Shown piece by piece: positions 19,957 through 23,087 of a stretch of 23,087 nucleotides of DNA; positions within the stretch are counted from its first letter, which is position 1; the number at the start of each line of letters is the position of its first letter. Source of the stretch: a virus; the IMG/VR virus record IMGVR_UViG_3300037343_000093, positions 1-23,087 of that record. One strand, written 5' to 3'. Both the position numbers and the translations under genes were made by a program. The notes under the pieces were generated by a model. That model was not told the origin of the DNA. It saw only the letters and a program-made list of their open reading frames with translations, and did not search any database.

Positions 19957-20707
19957 AGTATCCGAGGTCGACACCGACCTAAAGTTTTCGATAATCCCCG
20001 AGTGGCTTTTAGACGCCGATATAAGCCACGTCGCCGTTAGGGTGTACGCGATTATCGCCAGGTATGCAGACAACCAGACACTTACCGCGTGGCCCTCGAG
20101 GGCGACAATAGCCGAGCGGGCAAAGTGCACCGTAAAGTCTGTGGATCGTGCGATAGCTGAACTAATCCAGTTGGGAGCTCTTGGCAAAGAGTTACGCAAC
20201 GATAACGACGGTCAAAAGTCGAGTTTATACACCCTGAAACGGGTAAAGAGGGGGGCGACAAAAACGACCCTGGGGGGGCGACAAAAACGACATAGGGGGG
20301 GCGACAAAAACGACACACGAACTATAACCAATGAACTAGAACCAAAGAACTATATAAAAGAGTTCGATAATTTTTGGGAGTCATACCCGAAAAAGGCTGA
20401 TAAGCGGGTGGCAGAGAAGGCTTTTATCAAAGCTCGCAAGAGAGCAACTTTAGACACGATCCTTGCCGGGGTTGTTTGTTACCGTGATGACCCTAACCGT
20501 AAACCCGAGTTTACGAAAAACCCGGCGACGTGGCTTAACGCTGACGCTTGGGCTAATGATGTTTTGGCAGCACCGGCACCGCTTAACGAGTGGGGTAAAC
20601 CGTTGAGGCCACCGGCTGAGTTGCCGGACGCGAGGGCGTGGGTAAAAACTATGCACGACATTGGGGAGCACTGGGAGTGTCGGCCCGGAGAGTTTGGGTG
20701 TAGCTGA
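19949..20707 (+). CDS. Replication initiator (O-like, helix-turn-helix), carrying internal iterons
   Basis: A 252-residue protein. Residues 13-80 hold a HTH_36-type winged helix (SHVAVRVYAIIARYADNQTL, then WPSRATIAERAKCTVKSVDR), as in phage O and DnaD-like initiators. Residues 100-138 are a low-complexity linker encoded by the iterons and AT-rich repeats. Residues 139-205 match the C-terminal part of many phage replication proteins: FWESYPKKADKRVAEKAFIK and KNPATWLNADAWAND, typical of a helicase-loader-binding segment. The gene lies directly behind nucleases and before a methyltransferase. It likely binds its own iterons and melts the AT-rich part. No DnaB-like helicase is in the window. Confidence 0.82.
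   Translation: MGEVSEVDTDLKFSIIPEWLLDADISHVAVRVYAIIARYADNQTLTAWPSRATIAERAKCTVKSVDRAIAELIQLGALGKELRNDNDGQKSSLYTLKRVKRGATKTTLGGRQKRHRGGDKNDTRTITNELEPKNYIKEFDNFWESYPKKADKRVAEKAFIKARKRATLDTILAGVVCYRDDPNRKPEFTKNPATWLNADAWANDVLAAPAPLNEWGKPLRPPAELPDARAWVKTMHDIGEHWECRPGEFGCS
20250..20314 (+). repeat. Iterons: three 19-bp direct repeats, 23-bp period (candidate origin)
   Basis: GGGGGGCGACAAAAACGAC occurs at 20250-20268, 20273-20291 and 20296-20314 with no mismatch. Starts are exactly 23 bp apart, with spacers CCTG, ATAG and ACAC. Since 23 is not a multiple of three, the copies are read in three frames and encode GATKTT, GRQKRH and GDKNDT, so the DNA, not the protein, is conserved. This is what initiator binding sites look like. 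Position inside the initiator gene parallels the lambda O/ori arrangement. Confidence 0.88.
20319..20360 (+). repeat. Three AT-rich 14-mers beside the iterons (candidate unwinding element)
   Basis: GAACTATAACCAAT (20319-20332), GAACTAGAACCAAA (20333-20346) and GAACTATATAAAAG (20347-20360) are tandem, each exactly 14 bp, with the first two matching at 12 of 14 positions and the third at the first half. They begin four bases after the last iteron. AT content is far above the surroundings and continues to about 20376. This resembles the AT-rich 13-mers of oriC. Confidence 0.7.
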
Positions 20708-20862
20708 TGGAGGTTAAAGCGTTTTGGACACCTCCAGGGTTTCGCCCTATGTCTGATGAGGCTATAGAGGCGTTGTGTAATGGTGATGGTAAACCGGACA
20801 CTATGGCGTTGCGGGCTCAGGCTTTGCTTATTCGTGTGACAGATCACCAGGGGGAGCGGTGA
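20707..20862 (+). CDS. Small hypothetical protein
   Basis: A 51-residue ORF from ATG 20707, whose A is shared with the initiator's TGA (TGATG). It reads MEVKAFWTPPGFRPMSDEAI, then EALCNGDGKPDTMALRAQAL and a short charged end. The second half is likely helical. The stop overlaps the methyltransferase GTG (GTGA). No family is recognised. Coupling on both sides supports translation. Confidence 0.65.
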   Translation: MEVKAFWTPPGFRPMSDEAIEALCNGDGKPDTMALRAQALLIRVTDHQGER

Positions 20863-21521
20863 AACCTTATTACGTTGACGACCTCGTTACCTTGTATCAC
20901 GGTGACGCGCTCGAGGTTGAGGAATGGCTTACCGCTGACGTTTTGGTAACAGACCCGCCTTATGGTGTCGGCTATAGCTCTAGCGGTATGTCTAATGCTC
21001 GAAGGCCCTCGGTACAAACGGTAAAAAATGACCAAGACGCGTTTATACGTGACAAAGTTTTAGAGCTGTGGGGCGACCAACCGGCTGTAGTTTTTGGATC
21101 GTGGAAGGTAGAGCGACCACAAGACGTAAAGTTTCGGCTTATATGGTACAAAAAAGCTAATATCCCAGGTATGCGGCCCGCGCCCTGGTTTTCGGCTGAC
21201 GAGGAAATATATATTTTGGGCAAAGGTTTTACCGGCAAGCCTGAGCAAAACGTACTCGTAACTAATGATAGGCGAGACGGCGCGTACGGCGAGGTAGCAA
21301 AATATGGTCATCCGACGCCTAAACCCGTTGGTTTGCTCGAGCGTCTTATTACTAAAGCGCCCGAGGGTGTTGTGGCCGACCCGTTTGCCGGCGTTGGGTC
21401 GACCCTTATAGCAGCCAGAAACCTCGGCCGCCGAGCTGTAGGTGTTGAGCTTGACGAGTCATATTGTGAAACGATAGCTTTGCGGCTAAGTCAACAGTCT
21501 TTCGATTTAGGGGCGTTATGA
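20859..21521 (+). CDS. DNA methyltransferase, beta class (N4-cytosine or N6-adenine)
   Basis: A 220-residue protein from GTG 20859. Catalytic motif IV D32-P-P-Y35 lies near the N-terminus, and the S-adenosylmethionine motif I (D174-P-F-A-G-V-G180) near the C-terminus, followed by an acidic GVELDE strand end. This order is the beta class, which includes M.MunI/CcrM types; HPTPKP at 151-156 is the usual segment before motif I. The target base is N6-adenine or N4-cytosine; DPPY fits adenine best. The recognition region (about 40-100) gives no readable site. No restriction partner is visible, so it is a solitary phage enzyme, probably for protection of its own DNA. Confidence 0.9.
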   Translation: MKPYYVDDLVTLYHGDALEVEEWLTADVLVTDPPYGVGYSSSGMSNARRPSVQTVKNDQDAFIRDKVLELWGDQPAVVFGSWKVERPQDVKFRLIWYKKANIPGMRPAPWFSADEEIYILGKGFTGKPEQNVLVTNDRRDGAYGEVAKYGHPTPKPVGLLERLITKAPEGVVADPFAGVGSTLIAARNLGRRAVGVELDESYCETIALRLSQQSFDLGAL

Positions 21522-21850
21522 GCTGGCAGGCTGAGCTACTGGGTATAAACCTGGACGAGCTCGAAAAAGAACGGTTTGGTACGTACGATAACGAGCGAGC
21601 TCACCACTTGCACGAGGTAAAGGCAGCGGTGTGGACTAACCAACCTGTACGAAAACCGAGACCGTCTAAATGGGTTAGCGTTAACGAGGCCGCCGACCTT
21701 GTTTATTACCACCGTTCCACAATTTTACGGTGGCGCGAGTATGGGAAAATACGGCACTGTATGCAAAAAAATAAGATTATGGTCGACAAACGAGACGTTT
21801 TGCGACACGCCGGAAGATTATATACCGCTACTAAAGTTACAACGGTGTAA
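21518..21850 (+). CDS. Excisionase/MerR-type helix-turn-helix protein
   Basis: A 110-residue protein from ATG 21518 (ATGA overlap). The N-terminal 50 residues are charged and helical (ELLGINLDELEKERFGTYDN). The C-terminal part has WVSVNEAADLVYYHRSTILR, then WREYGKIRHCMQKNKIMVDK and RDVLRHAG. This is the excisionase-like wHTH pattern (HTH_17): V-x-E-A-A, S-T-I-x-R-W, then a wing ending in a V-D/K-R-D-V. It is likely a DNA-binding regulator or architectural factor; with no integrase in view, a true excisionase role is not supported. A 36-bp gap follows. Confidence 0.72.
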   Translation: MSWQAELLGINLDELEKERFGTYDNERAHHLHEVKAAVWTNQPVRKPRPSKWVSVNEAADLVYYHRSTILRWREYGKIRHCMQKNKIMVDKRDVLRHAGRLYTATKVTTV

Positions 21851-21886
21851 TACGCTGTTTTAGGTAAACAATTTTAGGGGGTAACA

Positions 21887-22261
21887 ATGGCTAAGATTAG
21901 CCTTCACAACGTACAGGTAACCCGAGTGTTTTGGGATGGTAAAGGGGCCGAGGTTTCCGAAAAGTACAAAGCTCGCGGTATGGACTTTACCGACCGTTAC
22001 AGTTGCTTTTTTGACGAGCCCCACAACCTGCCCGAGGGTGCGCTTATTAGTGTCGAGGGTTTACTTGGGTTGAAGATTGACGACTACACAAAAAAAGACG
22101 GCACACAAGCTCAGACGATTGCCCGGACTATCAACAGCCCGAAGGTGACCGCCAACGACTCACCCCCCTCGGACAAGACCGGGCCGGCCGCCATTATGGA
22201 TCAGTGGCCCACCGCTGTAATTGGTCAAGGCAAACTAGTAGACGAGAGTGCGCCCTTCTAA
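21887..22261 (+). CDS. Single-strand DNA-binding-like protein
   Basis: A 124-residue protein from ATG 21887, with AGGGGGT six nt upstream. Residues 1-85 are strand-rich and OB-like (KISLHNVQVTRVFWDGKGAE, then FFDEPHNLPEGALISVEGLL and DYTKKDGTQAQTIARTINSP). A flexible Pro/Ser/Gly region leads to a C-terminal tip, V-D-E-S-A-P-F. An acidic run ending P-F is the hallmark of bacterial SSB tails (DDDIPF), which bind RecO, PriA, exonuclease and other partners. Thus it is probably the phage SSB. The fold is inferred; the tail is seen. The last 14 bp overlap the next gene. Confidence 0.68.
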   Translation: MAKISLHNVQVTRVFWDGKGAEVSEKYKARGMDFTDRYSCFFDEPHNLPEGALISVEGLLGLKIDDYTKKDGTQAQTIARTINSPKVTANDSPPSDKTGPAAIMDQWPTAVIGQGKLVDESAPF

Positions 22262-23012
22262 CGACGGCGACGACTTGCTAACACTTGTCGACCGCCTCAC
22301 ACAACCCCACAAGTCTGGGGTAATAGTTGAGGACGACGACGGCACCGAGCAAAAGGTTTACATTAGCCACGACGCCTTACTAAAACAGTTACGGCAACTC
22401 GTGCACTCAAGTCTTGGCTCCTCTGTTCAGGGGGCAGGGCTCGCCTCTGAGCGTAACGTTATCGACTCTGACGCGCTCGACCAATACGAGGCACTCAAAC
22501 GGCAGATACGCCGGCTTTACGGTGAGGTGTCAGACGCTAAACCGTTCCCCGAGCCCGAGAGCAACCTTAGACAGTGGTATATCTGCTTCAAGCGCCAGGT
22601 AGAGGCCCGTAAAGTCTCCGAAGACGTTGTGGCCGACAAAACCCGCAAAATTGCCGGGATGGTGTACGCAATAGAGAACAAACTAAACCCGCCGACTATT
22701 TTAGAAATCACGGCAGCCTGTCCACGTTGTGGCGCAACACACTCTAACGACGAGCAAGGGGTTTACCGTCGGGCTATCCTTATCGAGTCCAGGGTGGTGC
22801 AATACCGATCGTTAGATAACACTAAAGCTCGCTGTATTGCTTGCCTCGCTGTTTGGTTGCACGGCCGCGGTATGCGGCAGTTACGTTATGAGATTGACCA
22901 GGCCGAGGAAACGCGACACGCCGACACCGAAAAGGTCGAACAAATGTTCGAGGATTATGATACCATAGTAGAGCGCTATATCAGTGTGCCCAAAAACGGG
23001 ACGAGGCTATAA
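22248..23012 (+). CDS. Zinc-ribbon protein of a common actinophage type, unknown function
   Basis: A 254-residue protein from GTG 22248, in the overlap with the SSB-like gene. Residues 1-150 are charged and helical (LLTLVDRLTQPHKSG, then YEALKRQIRRLYGEV and WYICFKRQVEARKVSEDVVA). C158-x2-C161 and C196-x2-C199 form a zinc ribbon around a strand region with YRRAILIESRVVQYRSL. A basic-acidic helical end follows. I recall this layout (helical half, CPxCG, CxAC) from actinophage proteins near replication genes (DUF7341-like); no activity is established. TAATG couples it to the exonuclease gene. Confidence 0.75.
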   Translation: MRPSNDGDDLLTLVDRLTQPHKSGVIVEDDDGTEQKVYISHDALLKQLRQLVHSSLGSSVQGAGLASERNVIDSDALDQYEALKRQIRRLYGEVSDAKPFPEPESNLRQWYICFKRQVEARKVSEDVVADKTRKIAGMVYAIENKLNPPTILEITAACPRCGATHSNDEQGVYRRAILIESRVVQYRSLDNTKARCIACLAVWLHGRGMRQLRYEIDQAEETRHADTEKVEQMFEDYDTIVERYISVPKNGTRL

Positions 23013-23087
23013 TGCGTATTTTGTTTTTTGACTTAGAGACTTCGCCGCTCACCGCTCACACGTGGGGGCTCTGGCAACAAAACGTCG
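23012..23087 (+). CDS. DnaQ/RNase H-like exonuclease, N-terminus only
   Basis: ATG 23012 shares its A with the previous TAA, and the gene runs off the right edge after 25 full codons. The start MRILFFDLETSPLTAHTWGL contains D7-x-E9, the ExoI motif of the DEDD/RNase H-like 3'-5' exonucleases; the wording FDLETSP is common in phage DnaQ-like and RNase H-like proteins beside replication genes. It might be a free exonuclease or the N-terminal domain of a polymerase. The remainder lies outside the window. Confidence 0.7.
   Translation, partial: MRILFFDLETSPLTAHTWGLWQQNV

Noticed and set aside
20250-20314. CRISPR-like reading of the three repeats
   Set aside because: The spacing between repeats is 4 bp, far too short for spacers, and the repeats lie within a coding gene; iterons fit better.
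21518-21850. True excisionase implying a temperate phage
   Set aside because: The fold is shared by many small regulators, and no integrase, attachment site or repressor is seen in the window.
21848-21886. TAATACG after the excisionase-like gene as a phage-type RNA polymerase promoter
   Set aside because: Only the first seven bases resemble the T7 promoter, no phage RNA polymerase gene is visible, and the match arises from the stop codon context.

Overview
The window is a contiguous block of a tailed double-stranded DNA phage (siphovirus) genome. Every gene I support lies on the + strand. Genes are packed end to end, with TAATG, ATGA and GTGA overlaps at most junctions. The host is very probably an actinobacterium: there is a phage WhiB-family Fe-S regulator with the full C-C-x2-C-x5-C set, an r1t-type holin, an M23 endolysin and several protein types typical of actinobacteriophages. 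Two tail-tip genes (glycine-rich adhesin, small acidic tail protein) look like modules common in aquatic phages, so an aquatic host is a reasonable but unproven guess. No integrase, immunity repressor, tRNA or transposon is visible; the genome continues beyond both ends.

Layout. (1) 1-12451, packaging and virion: terminase C-terminus, portal, MuF-like protein, scaffold, HK97-fold major capsid, four head-tail joining proteins, tail tube, two tail assembly chaperone frames joined by a likely -1 frameshift, tape measure, distal tail protein, tail hub with a fibre-like C-terminus, and two small tail proteins. Hairpins follow the capsid and tail-tube genes. (2) 12462-13934, tail tip: glycine-rich adhesin, acidic tail protein and a 68-residue unknown. 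(3) 13931-15302, lysis: M23 peptidase, three small membrane proteins (one clearly an r1t holin) and a 29-codon ORF. (4) 15303-15468, a strong terminator, then a promoter with a perfect TATAAT, an operator-like dyad and a foldable leader. (5) 15469-23087, early and DNA-metabolism genes: small membrane proteins, WhiB, winged-helix and ribbon-helix-helix regulators, YqaJ-type exonuclease, ERF-like annealing protein, Hjc-like nuclease, HNH nuclease, replication initiator, beta-class DNA methyltransferase, excisionase-like HTH, SSB-like protein, a zinc-ribbon protein and the start of a DnaQ/RNase H-like exonuclease.

The most striking signal is inside the replication-initiator gene. Three perfect 19-bp direct repeats (GGGGGGCGACAAAAACGAC) sit exactly 23 bp apart at 20250-20314. 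Immediately after come three degenerate AT-rich 14-mers exactly 14 bp apart (20319-20360). Neither period is a multiple of three, so the copies are read in three different frames and the encoded peptides differ. Conservation is therefore at DNA level, as expected of iterons plus an unwinding element: a lambda-like origin nested in its own initiator gene.
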